A stretch of 64,000 nucleotides of DNA from Diploscapter coronatus (GCA_964036155.1 OZ038423.1:36409249-36473248), one strand, 5' to 3'. Shown: positions 25,871 through 46,500, counted from the first letter of the stretch. The notes: generated by a model not told the origin, from the letters alone. Numbers and translations: made by a program.

Positions 25871-27873
25871 CACTTTCTAATTTTCTATGAATTTGCTAAG
25901 ACTGGTATTCGCGAAGATATTCTAAGTTAAAATTATCGTTTCCCAAAATTTTTAGCCAGCCCCATTTATTCGATTATGAAGTCCAGCTTTACACCAAATC
26001 GATCATAAGTATGAGTAACCAGATTTTAGCCATATTTTTAAGTCTTCTTCAAAAACTTCTCTGACTGAGATTTCTGATTTCCGATTTCGTCTCGGTGGGT
26101 CCTCTGCAATATCTGTTTTTCTTTGCCATACTTGGGTAATTGATTTCTCGAAAATCAAGCGCGCATTTTTACCTTTTTTCAATTTCCTAGGTAATTTCCA
26201 GTGAGTCTAGTCTATTTTCGCGCAGCAAAGTCTTCATTTTTTTTTTACAAATTTGCATCCCAGGTCTTTAATTTTCTTCTATCACTGCAGTTTCACTTAT
26301 CACTGTCAAAATGTTTGCTATCAGCTCAGCCAACTCTGATATTTTTGTTCGACAGCCCCATTCCGAAACGGGTACGAATTTTTCGACTTTAATTTTTGCT
26401 ACATTTTCGAAAAAGATAAACTTTTTTCCTTAATTTCCAAGAGTTGAAAATAGCACTTCAAAAGCAAAAAAAATGAAGAGAAAGCATGGGAGATGAAAAA
26501 TTGTAAAGAAAAATTACAATAACAATACGATAATTGGTGTTCGTAGACTATATTCTGACACCGGTAATGTATGAATTTTATCTTACAGAATAAGATGCTA
26601 CACTTTGATATCAGCTATCTTCGAACAGAATGAATAAAAGCAATGTTTTTATTGAGCAGTCGACAAATTAGACAAATTAGACAAATCTTCGAAATGCATT
26701 TGAATCGATAAAGTAAAATGAATAAATCAATCCAAGTAAGAAAAAACTAAACAGTCGTGAGCTGTATGAACTTGGCCTACACATATAGAACGTCTTTTCA
26801 CACTTGACCATAATCTCAGATCAGTCTTTTGGCTCATGATGAGAAAATACTATTCGCATGCAGTTGCTTCGAACCATGAGGTGTAACTTTAATAACTTTG
26901 ACTAATTCTTTCTTAGTCGATGATGTAGTAGTGTTGTTCTTCTAAAATTATTCCTGTTTCTTTTACATGCATATGTACATAAACTACCTTGACCAATCCT
27001 CTCACTAAGAAAAAGAGGGGAATTATTTGGAGACATGGTCCATTTAGGTACATAAAGTCAGCAATTACCTGAAAGTTTTTTAATGCTTTCTTGGTAGAAG
27101 ATTTAACTTATTCCAGTGTGGATCCATTTCTTATGTTAGAAAAGTATACTGTTCAAGGTTTATTCAGGAAACAATTCCTAATTTTACAGTTGCTCTTTCT
27201 AAGCATATAAGCGAAAGCGGTATTTTGATTCCTCAAAGCACGATTAGCCAAGTTCTATTCTCAAAAATTCAGAGTAACATTCATGTGCTTCCTATCCGAC
27301 CCAAAAAATATTATCTTTTATGTAAATAATGGCAAGATCGAAGGATTCACTATTTAGAACGTTCCTCTAGGATTTCTCAGCGCATATTTTCAGGATATAC
27401 GTTGGTAAAACAGGTCTTTCCATTTCTTTTGTTAGTTAATATGAAAACTTGTTATTAATAACGCTTACTTGTATACTATATATCATATTCCTTAACAAAG
27501 ATGCATCGGGGAAACATATATCTAGAATATTCTAATAAGTTCTCTCAAATTTTTAATTTTGAAGCTATGAAACTGGTTAATTTATGCTATTTTTTGTTGA
27601 ATCGTGAACAATTTTCATTGTTTCAAACAAATTCTTTCGATACCATCGTTTTTTTGGGTAAGAGCTTTCAAAATATATCAAATCTCGGCATTTTAAACCA
27701 GAGATTGGTTATAGATATAAACGAATATGTGATTTGATGTATTAACCAAGTTTGATAAATCAATTATTTACACAGATTCGTTCTCTTAATAGACTCATTA
27801 CATTGACAAAATTATTATAACGAAAATATAATTAATTTTGCACAGGATGTGTTAAAATATCGAAATTAAAAGA
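25871..27873. other. AT-rich stretch, no clear gene
   Basis: Start of the AT-rich island. Apart from the orphan open frame at 27119-27329 I see no supported feature. A 78-codon frame on + at 27501-27737 has no recognisable content. Confidence 0.5.
27119..27329 (+). other. Orphan 69-codon open frame, possible terminal exon or relic
   Basis: After TTATTCCAG (ending 27118) the frame is open for 69 codons to TAA at 27327-27329, in sequence where stops are very frequent. It begins CGSISYVRKVY and includes TVALSKHISESG and IPQSTISQVLFSKI. It has no usable ATG start, so it would be a 3' exon. I found no upstream exon in the right phase and do not recognise the protein. Confidence 0.3.
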
Positions 27874-29500
27874 TTAAGAGAACGTCCTACCTACAAGTTC
27901 CTGTTTCTGATCGCCCCAAACAAGGCAAAAACTGTATAGTTTTAAAATATTAAAATCATTTGCTACCACTTCGCATAAAACCTAAACGTTATACATATTC
28001 ATTTTCAACATAATATGGTGCAACATTGATCGGGCTAACTTACATGTGTCATTAGGTATCGATTTAAGCGTCGTTCACAATTTCTTGCATTTTGGCTCAG
28101 ATTTCCATACGACTTAAAACGCCGCTTTAGATAAATGAACGCGGCAATGCTAATTATCGTCTGAGCATAACTTGCTATGATTGGAACTATTATATTGTAA
28201 GAATTCTAAAATTATCTACATAATTGACATTAATCATTTTTATTTTGATACTATACGTTTAACTTACAGTCCATTGATAAAGAGCCGTTACATATAATTG
28301 TATATTGCCAGTATTAACAATTTGATAATTGCTCAAGCAGACAATTGCAGAAAAAATTAGGTCGCTGATACAGCCAAAAATAGCATGAAATCCGACCAAT
28401 ATCCAAAATACAATGGAAAATAGCCGAGTTATTTTTTCGTTACGGCAACTAAATTGAGTCATTTTGTATCAAGCTGACATATGCATGTGGAAGAATTTCT
28501 AACAGTGAAAATGTCCTAGCTCTATATATCGTAACTGCAGTCGAAACGAATCTTATGGGCATCATTAACCATGGCTCTTGAAGAATAGAAAATAAAGCAG
28601 GCAATAACATCTACAATTCTATTTGTCAGCTGTCAATGCGAAATTTTAACTATATTAGATTTAAGTCAACTTTATATTCAAATAAATTTAAAATAAAGTG
28701 GTATTTTATAGTTATTTGGAAAAGTTGCGACAGAAAAGTAGAGACACTATGGCGAAATAATGTATGAAAAACTACAGTAATACGATCCATACTACTTCAC
28801 AAAATTCTGACACTTTTATGTAGCAACGTAGATGATATTTTAAACGATTCGCTTAAACTGTAGATAAATATTGATTGATACACGTGGCTAAGATTTTAAA
28901 TTATGTTACCCTGAATTTGCTATCATCATCTTGGCAGCAAAATTGGAAAATTTTACGATAGATAATAAACGAAAGCTAAAGTATTATCCTGCTTCAATGC
29001 ATATATTAAAAATTGCATCATAAAAATAATAGTATAAAACTTACATGTATAAATGAACAGATAAAAAGGACCATATTTAGAATGAGTAAGATGACTATTA
29101 ATTTTTCGAATTGTGAGAAATTTGCACGTTTTCGAAACAACCGATACACCATAAATATGGTGATAAAAATCGGAATTAATGCGATGCTATAGAAAATGAC
29201 CTGGATTTGATACCCTATAAATGAATTTATTTTTTGAAGATAACATCGATATAAAGCTACTTAACTAACCTGTACCAATTATAAGTTTATCCTGATGAAG
29301 TAAGATAATTTTCCACGCAACGATGAAGTTGTAAAGTAATGTATCTGATGTTAACAATTCTAAAATAGTAAATCGTTACCGAAATTTATGAAAAAAGTAA
29401 TGCAGAATGGTATGTAAGAATAAGTAAGCTGAAAAATTAATTCACCTTCACAAAAGTCATAATTCGTTGCATAAGGCGTAAGTTTATGGCACCAATACAT
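27874..29500 (-). CDS. Divergent serpentine (7TM) chemoreceptor-like protein
   Basis: Eight exons on the minus strand join in frame: 29446-29500, 29270-29359, 29045-29214, 28910-28975, 28504-28610, 28268-28448, 28044-28205, 27874-27981, about 312 residues, a usual length for nematode chemoreceptors. The extracellular N-terminus starts MYWCHKLTPYATNYDFC. Clear membrane segments are IFYSIALIPIFITIFMVY, LIVILLILNMVLFICSFI, a third around PALFSILQEPWLMM, FSIVFWILVGFHAIFGCI and VPIIASYAQTIISIAAFIYL, followed by a basic loop (LKRRFKSYG). The last exon (VLCEVVANDFNILKLYSF) is weakly hydrophobic, and helices 6-7 are not obvious. So the 3' end may be wrong, the gene truncated, or a pseudogene. The 310-base gap between exons 4 and 5 is also the least certain join. 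I cannot assign the sr class. Confidence 0.62.
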
Positions 29501-29756
29501 TCGGTTCTGCGAATTATTTCTCTAATGATAATAATAAATCTGTAGAATAACAACTTGAGAAAGATGACCTCAATACAGTACGATTTAGAAAGGGTAGCGC
29601 TTTCGAAACAGAAATGGCAAAAAAATAGATCGAGTAAGAATGCAAGACGTTGCTTAGGCAATAGCTTTGTATTTATAAGACGCCTAACCTATAGTTTAGT
29701 GTAATTTCAGTTTCAACACTCCAATTATGCCCGTTCTATATCTTGTGAAACCTGAT

Positions 29757-29836
29757 TAAATTATACCCTGCTCTCAGCCTTTGGCGCGGGGCCGCGAATC
29801 GGCTCCGAGCCAAAGGCTGGGGGCAGGGTGTAATTA
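29757..29836. repeat. GC-rich hairpin in AT-rich DNA
   Basis: Arms contain CAGCCTTTGGC and GCCAAAGGCTG, extended outward by ACCCTGC and GCAGGGT and by TAATTA-like ends. The loop GCGGGGCCGCGAATCGG is far more GC-rich than anything nearby. It is MITE-like and resembles no tRNA. Confidence 0.65.
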
Positions 29837-30363
29837 CCTTTGCTTTGAGCTAGTGCACGTACACTGGATTTGAGCGATATCTAGTTCTCTATGACACTGT
29901 AGTGGTGGAGTGTTAAGTTTTATGAATAATTTGCACCTTCTCAAGGGAAGATGATCCGCAAAAATATTCAAATTTGCATCATGCCTGAGGGAGTTATCGA
30001 TTTTTGAAAATTTAGAATTGTATTCAATAGCTGCAGAAATCGGGCTGAGGCATACAATGCATCTTTCTTCTTTTAAACTGCAGGAAATTAGATGTTTTTT
30101 TTTTACAATCCAATTATGGCATCGAATTCAAGATAACTCGAAGTAATTGTTGTCCAATTAGCAAAATAATCAATGGCATTTTTCAAGTTTCTAGAATTGG
30201 AACACGATACTGGCTCAAGCCAATTTCACTTCAAGAGCGACAGTCGAATCACCAAGGCCGCGTAATTACCTATGTAAGGAGGACTACGCGTAATTATCCT
30301 GTGATTTTTGGCAACGTGGCTAATGGAGATATACTGATATACTGCGTGCTCACTTTCCACGAC

Positions 30364-30456
30364 TGGCTCCTAGAAAAAGACACCGACTTTTTTCTTTTCC
30401 TATCTTGCCTCCCCATACTATTTCTTAGAAAACCCGGTGTCTTTTTCTATTAGCCA
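30364..30456. repeat. Inverted repeat, 22-base arms
   Basis: TGGCTCCTAGAAAAAGACAC at 30364 is mirrored by GTGTCTTTTTCTATTAGCCA ending 30456 (two mismatches over 22 bases). The 49-base spacer is pyrimidine-rich. Confidence 0.65.
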
Positions 30457-30976
30457 AAAATTAGTCATGACGACTCTTAGTAAAAGTAGCATTTCTCCGC
30501 TAGTGGGCAGTTTATAGGAAAACGGTCAAGTGTTTCAAAAACTAGAAGACCCGGGCTACTTTCCAGTATAAGTAACTCACGGAACCTGGCACTTTTTAAA
30601 AATAAAAAATTTTAAAAAGCGAAAAATCAATATGACATTTTCCATACGTTTCACTATGCTCATCATAACTTTCTTATTTGGTGTTATTTCGACGAGATCT
30701 TTTCAGAATCGTGCTTAGCTGATCTCTACGAGCATTTTGATACCAAATTTGAATTTTTCCATGCAGAATAACGAAAATAGAAATTTTCGAAACTATCGGA
30801 TGCGGACCTTCCGGAACATGCGGAACAAGTGACCTGATCGGATTTTAACCATCAGATTCGTCATCAGCATAGTCGAAAACCCCCAGGGACAAAAAATCAG
30901 TCCGAAATTTGAGGGTCGACTTCTTGGGTACCACCCCATAGTCGATTCTTACGAAGAACGTGTCATACTAACAAAG

Positions 30977-31030
30977 AATTGACCGGACGAACGCCGATCG
31001 GCGCTCATACGGTCATTCATTCGGTCAATT
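30977..31030. repeat. Short inverted repeat
   Basis: AATTGACCG at 30977-30985 pairs with CGGTCAATT at 31022-31030. The interior also has CGCCGATCGGCG, itself a perfect palindrome. Confidence 0.5.
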
Positions 31031-32056
31031 TTTCTGAGAGGTTGTGAATGTGAAATATTGATTTAAAAATATTCGGCATGCTGAGCGATGTTATAAAAGA
31101 GTAATTTATTTTACCTTCCAGGCGCGCGTGTTATATCAATCGATAAATTCGTCAGTTGTCAACGATAGTATCTATTTTATACTTGTTTCATAATTTTAAC
31201 AATATAAGTGTATGCTAAAAGAAGCTAGTTTTATTCATAAGCACTAGTATTCGGCTTGTGGCTTGATTTTTTCCTTCACATTTGCCACCTAAACTAAAAA
31301 TAAATACTCGAATGAACGTATTCTGACAAATCATTTCATTTATTTGATGAGAGTCAAGTGACAATCATAATTGATTATTGATTTTCAGTCCTCGTAGCGT
31401 GATTAGTTATTGAAAATACTCTCGATGTTCTTCTTGCGTTTCTCAATTTTGCATTTTTTTTGCCCAAGCACCTGCCTATTAATTCGATGGACCATGGGGA
31501 AATAACGTCTCTCATGCATTCTAAATACGATATTGAATTTTGTCATTCTCATAGTAAAATAAATGATAAATTAGAAAATATGGATAAAAATCAGTGAAGT
31601 ACGAATCAGTCGGTAATTACTAGTTATCAATATGAACCTACTAGATAACAGCGAGTTATTTAATTCAATTTTCATGATAATCGATCTGATAAGAATCGCT
31701 ATTTTACCACGAAAACAATTGGTGATTATCAATTGATTCGTATCATGGATGAGCCGGCTTTGAAATTTTTAAAATCTATTTTGGCATGCATTTTTTCGAA
31801 AAAAAAAGGATTGCAGCATGTGAAAGCGCTTTCGAAGATGTACGATATGTGAAAATGGCTGAAATCCGAAAATTGCTGTTTCGACCGAATTTAATTGGTA
31901 TAAGCATGCAATTTTAAAGTAGGAAGTTATCTATCCATTGTTCCGAACATTATGCCATTTTCTTTGGGAATTAAGGGTTGTGCGAAAGTGTATCTTATCA
32001 ATTTTTGCATGCTATGAACTTTTAAGTCTACTGATCGATAAGAGGCATTCAAGGCA

Positions 32057-32066
32057 GCTGACTCAT
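32057..32066 (+). promoter_or_regulatory. NF-E2/AP-1-like site upstream of the Hsp70-like gene
   Basis: GCTGACTCAT lies about 70 bases before the ATG. It matches the core of bZIP (Maf/NF-E2 type) sites. One short match, so weak evidence of regulation. Confidence 0.25.
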
Positions 32067-32130
32067 GCCGAAATTCACATATCTTTTTTCACTAGTATTA
32101 ATTGCTAACAAAAATTCCTTGTAAATTTAG

Positions 32131-33911
<1,781 letters not shown>

Positions 33912-33960
33912 AAATTTGTTTTTTACAATAATCAATTTCGTGCTACTAGAAGATCTTTAA

Positions 33961-34013
33961 GGGACGTTCAGAGTTTGGCTAGAACTAGCGTTAGCCGAAT
34001 TCTGAATGCACTC
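33961..34013. repeat. Small degraded foldback element between the Hsp70 copies
   Basis: Starts GGGACGTTCAGAG and ends CTGAATGCACTC, with internal TTTGGCT/AGCCGAA pairing. The flanks are TAA and TTA. It looks like a degraded relative of the GGGCCCGTTCA family element at 8571. Confidence 0.45.
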
Positions 34014-34095
34014 TTAGGGAAATCGATTCATTCAGCATCAGTATATCTGCTATCAAACGTCGTTTGCTAGTGAAATGCTTCAAACTCGAATTTAA

Positions 34096-36007
<1,912 letters not shown>

Positions 36008-36110
36008 CCATTTCATTGACGGATTATGGAAGGAATTTGAAGAAAAACTATCAGTAAACCCACAAAACGATTATTTTACCGTAAGAGAATTATTCTGAAA
36101 ACTTATGACA

Positions 36111-36116
36111 AATAAA
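36111..36116 (+). terminator. Poly(A) signal for the Hsp70-like gene
   Basis: AATAAA about 104 bases downstream of the stop at 36007. Confidence 0.4.
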
Positions 36117-37022
36117 TTTATTTTTAAGCGCATTGTAACACACAGGACAATTTCAAAATGGATACTTAATGTTATTTTTTGATCAATTTAGCCTTTCAAT
36201 ATCGTATGCAACGTTAGGTATTCACTCACTCATCCCTACCATGATCTATCCTTTATAGTAGTTCTTTATATAACCTTACTCTACATCAATATATTTTCAA
36301 ACTTTGCCTACTCTTGCCATTACCTAGCCCTACCTTTCTCAAGACTAAACTCTCACTATCATTATCTTATACAGGCTTGTTACTATTTTTTTTACAGAAC
36401 TCTACATATCTATGACCTAATCAGTCTCAAATATTCAATACTCGGGCAATTAAAGAGAATATCAATTTGAATGATAAAAAAATGGGATAATGCCATAAGA
36501 TTAGGTTATGAAAGTAGTCTAGAATTTAAGAAATTGGTTACTAAATGCAACGAATAAGTAGTTTCGTGAGATACACATTTTGTGCGCAACAACTGTTCCC
36601 CACTGAGCTTCTATGAAAATAATAGACAACTATTATATGACGATCTGATGACCTTTTTCCCACACACTTCTTCCTCGCCTATTCCTAACTACAGCTCACA
36701 TTATCGTCATTTCAAAATTGCCCTGGTGTCGCGGTTTTTCAGGCTTCTTCAGCGATTGAATTGACTAACCGAAAAGTGCAAAAATTAGTCAAATTGTGCA
36801 GCCAAAAATAACAAAATAGGCTGTGTTGGGTAAACGACATCACAGCATGTTCAACAATTTCTAATTAAAAATATAAGAACTCATTGTTTTATTCAAGAAT
36901 AAATAAGACGGAATAATTCTAAAAGAGGGGGAAATGACAGAAATTTTCTAAGTCACACGGTTCACTCGATCAGATTGCGCGGCTTTTGGTGCCATAAATG
37001 ATTAAAAAAAACTTTCCGGATT

Positions 37023-37075
37023 TGCTACCAAAGTTATCATTCCAAAATGGTATCAGTTTGGTAACTTTGGTAGCA
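37023..37075. repeat. Hairpin with perfect 14-base arms
   Basis: TGCTACCAAAGTTA and TAACTTTGGTAGCA flank a spacer containing AAAATGGTATC. The arms share the TACCA theme seen in introns elsewhere in the window. Confidence 0.55.
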
Positions 37076-37963
37076 GAGCTCACAAAAGCTCCTTAGAAAA
37101 TGCTACTAGAAAGAGCTCATCGATAAAATCAAATCAGAAGTTATGTAGTAATGGAATCCAATCAAATAAGCAAGTACCCAAGAATCAATAAAAACTCACT
37201 TGAATTTTAGAATACGATCGAATTGAACTGAAGAACGGGGGAATAAAAGCAAGAATGTGAATGGAAAAAGTTCATCTTCAAATCGAATAAATAGAAATTT
37301 AGATTTAGGCTAGAAATGAAGGAAAAATATATCCGTTTTAGGTTGAGTAAAAATCCCTATTCAAAAATAAAATACTAGAAAGGATAGAATAATCCTCACA
37401 ACATCACGATAAGCTGATAAAAATGGTCATTGCCGGGGTTCAAATAGACGAGTGAAAGCAAAAAAGTTTCACTTTTGAAGGAAAACTTGGGAAATACACC
37501 TCAAAAATCGTAAGGAAATGTATTTTCCAAATTTTTTCTCAAAAATAAGAAAATGAAAAGACATTCTGAATTTCTTATAACTGCGCAATAGAAAGTCACC
37601 CGTTTACGGTTTAAGATTTCAAGTTCAAAGTGCTAAAATGGGGAATTTACAGGTTCGTACAATTTAGTTGGTCCGAAGTGGGAATGGGGCTAGGATTTGG
37701 AAAATTTGTATTTCTGCAGAACCCTCTTATTTCAGAGATGAAGACATTTACAAAGGAAAGTTTAGATGGGTGAAAGTTTTTGTAAAAATCATAATTTCAG
37801 AAAAGTGACATTTACAGAAAAAAAAATGAATAAATAAGGGGTCAAATTTTTGTAAAAGCCCTACTTTCAGAAAAAGGCGATCTTTAAAAATGTGGAAGAG
37901 TGAAAAGGGTGAAATATTCAAATAGGGTCGTTTTGGAACAGACCGATCGAATCCCAGCTTCAT

Positions 37964-42809
<4,846 letters not shown>

Positions 42810-42931
42810 GCTTGGTTGCGTTCAAGCTGCTGCTGGATTCAACCCAATCACTGACCAGTTTGTTGCTGCTGCTGCTGTCTCCTGACTGCTTGAGAGCTCA
42901 AGACAGGTGGACTGAGATGTTGGTATTCAGC

Positions 42932-42941
42932 CTGAAATTTT
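42932..42941 (-). promoter_or_regulatory. Acceptor upstream of the klp-7 ATG
   Basis: On the minus strand AAATTTCAG is followed by a leader of about 120 bases, with CAGCAGCAGCAACAAAC repeats, before the ATG at 42809. Candidate trans-splice or leader-intron acceptor. Confidence 0.45.
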
Positions 42942-45652
42942 CAAAATTATCGTAAAAGCTAGTTGAAGTTCATGGGCTTCTATTTTCAAGGTTCAATTTT
43001 CGGAAAAATCGAAAATTTCAAACCGGCATAGCTCTTGATCTGGTGATCGTGGAGAAATTTAGAATCAAAAATAGATAGACTCTATATACTCTAAAGAATG
43101 CATGGGAACTCAATAAACGATCCAGGTCACCGAACTTTGCAAGGTTTTTTTTTCCAGGAAAAAAGCCAAATTTTCAACAGAATGAGAAGTTTCAACAAAA
43201 TCGGGTCAAAGCAATTCAAGTGAAAAAAATAAAAGAACGAGTCCTGAGAATTGGGGAAAATCGATAATTGCAAAAATGAGTGAATCGGCCGTGTCGGCTG
43301 CTCGAGGGTGACCAAATTCAAGTTTTGGAAAGCAGAAAATCGATCAAATTTCAGAAATGTTTTTTTTTAAATCAGACATTTCAGCAGAAAATTTTGAAGA
43401 AAGGCGAACTGTTCAAATTTAAGATGGTTGACTCAGGTTTGTGATTCATTTTGTAACGGGGACTCGAAGAGAATATCTTCAAAAATTTCGGGCAAGAAAA
43501 AATGAAAAATTTGAAAAATGTTCTAAAAAATACAATTGTTACGGGAAGGCGGGAGAATGAAAGAATGCAATTCGAATGAGCTTTGATGAAAGATCGTAAA
43601 ACCGAGAGGATTAGAGAAAAGGAGATAAGGGAAATCAATTATGGGTCAATCTAAAGGTTGTTTATGAGTCAGCCATAAAAGGGGGTTAGTACGATTGACC
43701 GTTGAACATACAAACATACCTTTCGTGAATGAGGGAGAAATAGTATGGAGAAATAAGAGATAGAAGAGAAAGAGAAAATAAGGGACACAGAAATTGAAGA
43801 AGGATTTTGAAAAAGAGAATGAAACACAACTTCTCTGTATCCCTCTTCTCTCTATTTCCCTCTAGCAACGACCGGTCTCTGCCTCTCTGTGCGTCTCTCG
43901 ATTTCTTTGGTTCTTTCGTTCCGCTTCCGTTTTTCAAGCCTTCAAGAATCACAAGTCATGAGACATAGGCAATAATCCCCCATTGTAAAGTCGACTACCA
44001 TAACTGGCAGTCGATCAATGAAAATCTTTTTGAAAAACGAAAGATTTAAAAAATTGTAAGAAAAGTAGTCGATTTTGAATTTAGAAACTTCTAAAATCGA
44101 TCAAAATTTTCTAGCAAAATGAAGAAATTTTAAGACCCGAAAATAATCACAATTCTGTCAATAATTTACTGACAGATGTTTTCCTCTTTCACAATACCCT
44201 AAAAAGATAAACTCGTTTGATTGTTTTTCCAGCTCTCTAAAAATCTCAACTTAAGAGGAAATCGATAGATTTTCAAGGATAGAAGTGGATTTCATAATAT
44301 TTGGTCCAAAAATGGCCATAGGCTATGCGAGGGAAGGGGAGGGGATAAGGTCCTTTAAAAGCTAGGCGGAAGAAAGGAGACTGACTACTGGGTAGGGGAT
44401 CGATGCATAGCTGCAGGGGGCTAGCACAGGCGAAGAACTCCATGCATTTGAGGGAAAGGGAGGAGAGACTAGAAGCCTCCCTCCCAAGCCCTCTTTCTCC
44501 TCATTCTCCTTCTGCAAGGAGACTAACTTCCCTGCCTCCATACAAACACACACACACACATTCCTATTCCTCACTCATTCTTCCCGCAGGCGATTTAAGA
44601 ACGGTGAGAGATCGCTCATTCAAAAGAGGAAGAAAGACGCATAATGTGGGGAAATTCATTCGACGAAACACCTTTCTGATTTCCGATAAATTGATAGATG
44701 CGTTCCAAATTTGGAATATCGATGCGCGTCATGCGTTCTCACTCATATTTGGGATGGAAAGGGAAGGAGAAGACCCACTTTGGTATGCAAAGAATTGGCC
44801 TCCCTCAAGTCTATCAAAAATCAACCTTTTTCATGAAGATCATCTCTTCTCAAAGGATATTTTACCTGAAAAGTGGGTAAAATTTACAAGTGAAGGTATT
44901 TTTTCGGAAAATCTTGCAGTGCGAGTGAACCCCGGTGGCCTGAAGCAGAAGGATGAAATTTTACAAAGGAAAAATACCAAAGTGAACTGATAACGCTCAT
45001 CAACTATTGAATCTGAAAAATGATAACTTTGATTGACTTTATTCTCTAAAACTAGACAATTTCAAAAATTCATAAGAAATCTGACGGTATTTGATAAAAC
45101 GTAAGTGACTATCTAGGAATCGCAGAAGAAACATATTTTCAAAACTCAGAAAATCAAAATTTAAGATAAGCTTTCGTGGAATGTCTTTTCAAAAATATAA
45201 ATATTCTCAAAAATCGATTGATAATAAAATTATCAAAAAGCAAAAGTAAAGATACCTAGAATTTTTAGGGGAAAATTAGTTTGAGACATCACAAACCTTT
45301 GTGTTTAGAGAATTCTCTTTGCTTAGAAAGAAATTGGTGGAGGGCAGGATTGGATTACGTTATTTTCGGGGTGGTTTCTTGAAAAATTCACCCTATTCAC
45401 TACACAAATTAGGAAAGTTCATCTGTTTAGATGAGAGATATTATAAAGGCAATTTTGGAAACGTCAAGTCTTCAAGTTGTGCAAAGCAGGGGAAAGAATC
45501 TTATTCCGCACTCGTTCACAAGGCTTGAAAAATTGCGATTTCCAAGTTACCGTTTACAAGGAAGATAAGTGGATGAACTTTCCGAATGGATGAAGGAATT
45601 GAATGAATTTTTCCAAGAAACCTTTCTTTTTGGGATACGGTAGGTGATTGAT
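42942..45652. other. Long intergenic stretch
   Basis: No gene supported. A 195-codon + frame at 44403-44990 has no domain, no splice-supported structure and a composition like its surroundings; I regard it as chance. A short (CA)n run lies at about 44546-44560. The stretch probably carries the klp-7 promoter and the vha-10 3' flank. Confidence 0.5.
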
Positions 45653-46453
45653 TTATGAGAACTGTCCGTGCAGCTTCTTCTGGAGAATGAGATTGTGATG
45701 CAGTTGTGGCTTGATGTCGCACACCAGTTGCAGAAGACGAACGATCACCTTAATTTTATGTTTGGTTTGACAAAAAAATCAACTCGTCATTTTGTATAAT
45801 TTTTTTCTGATAAATTTAGACTTTCATTATCTTTCAAAAATAAAAATGAAGCAACGACAACAGATGACAGTTTGTTGTCAAGGTAAAAGACATATTCTCG
45901 TGTAGATTTTGATAACCAGCAAACCTGCTGCTTGTTGGCAGCGACGTTTCTCTTCATGCCCTCGATTTCGTTCTCGGTGTCCTCGCGAATCTTCGCCTCG
46001 ATGTCTTCTTTCGTTCCCAGGTACTTCTGTTCGAACTCCTTGAATTGTTGCTCGCGTTGCTGAAAATTCAAATTGAGCTATTTTATCAGTTTTTTCTTAA
46101 TATTTCATTAGTTTTTCAAAAATCAAAATATTAAAAATCTTCTCGGAATTAAAGATTTTTTAGATTGATTGGCATTTTCTAAATTTTGTTTTTAGGAAAA
46201 AAGGTGAATATGATTTTCAAAAAAAATCCTCGACTAACCAGTTTGAACTTCTCGACTTCGGACTGCGCCTCCTGTTTGGCCTGCTTCATTCTCTGCAGCT
46301 TCCTCTTGCGTGCCTCATTGATCTTGTCGGCGGCACGTTTTTCAGCCTGAAAATTTGTTGTTAAATTTTTATAATTAAGAAATGAAAATAATCGAATATG
46401 GTTTTTTCGCCAACCTGCAAAAGTTGCTGGATTCCTTGCGTCTGGGAGGCCAT
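45653..46453 (-). CDS. vha-10: V-type proton ATPase subunit G
   Basis: Four exons: 46415-46453, 46239-46346, 45925-46059, 45653-45748, 125 residues, the standard length for subunit G. Subunit G is part of the peripheral stalk that links the V1 and V0 sectors of the proton pump, in vacuolar, lysosomal and plasma membranes. It starts [19 protein letters not shown] and continues as one long charged helix ([30 protein letters not shown] [18 protein letters not shown]). It ends with the conserved [19 protein letters not shown] and LHGQFS. The last intron uses an AAAATTAAG acceptor, and the protein match leaves no alternative. An acceptor lies about 37 bases before the ATG (46491), fitting trans-splicing. 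The gene follows trpp-8 by about 500 bases on the same strand, so an operon is possible. Confidence 0.96.
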
Positions 46454-46490
46454 ATCGCTCAAATCAAACAATGGGTTTACCTGAATTTTC

Positions 46491-46500
46491 AAATTATTAG
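46491..46500 (-). promoter_or_regulatory. Probable trans-splice acceptor of vha-10
   Basis: On the minus strand GAAAATTCAG is followed by a 37-base leader to the ATG at 46453, with no obvious upstream leader exon. If trpp-8 and vha-10 are co-transcribed, this is where the downstream mRNA would be cut free. Confidence 0.45.

Larger units (their letters stand above)
29501..32128. other. AT-rich stretch with several hairpin repeats
   Basis: No coding exon supported. It holds inverted repeats at 29757-29836, 30364-30456 and 30977-31030. The last about 300 bases should contain the promoter of the Hsp70-like gene. I see no clean array of alternating GAA/TTC blocks that would mark a heat-shock element there. 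Confidence 0.5.
36008..37963. other. AT-rich intergenic stretch
   Basis: No gene recognised. An AATAAA at 36111-36116, about 100 bases after the copy 2 stop, is a likely poly(A) signal. A short hairpin sits at 37023-37075. The right end holds the 3' flank of klp-7. Confidence 0.5.

Noticed and set aside
37425..37450. GGGGTTCAAATAG as a tRNA T-arm
   Set aside because: No matching acceptor stem, D-arm or anticodon arm around it; no tRNA gene was recognised anywhere in the window.
44403..44990. 195-codon open frame on + strand
   Set aside because: No domain, no conserved motif, low-complexity start, and no splice or UTR context; intergenic position between genes on the other strand.
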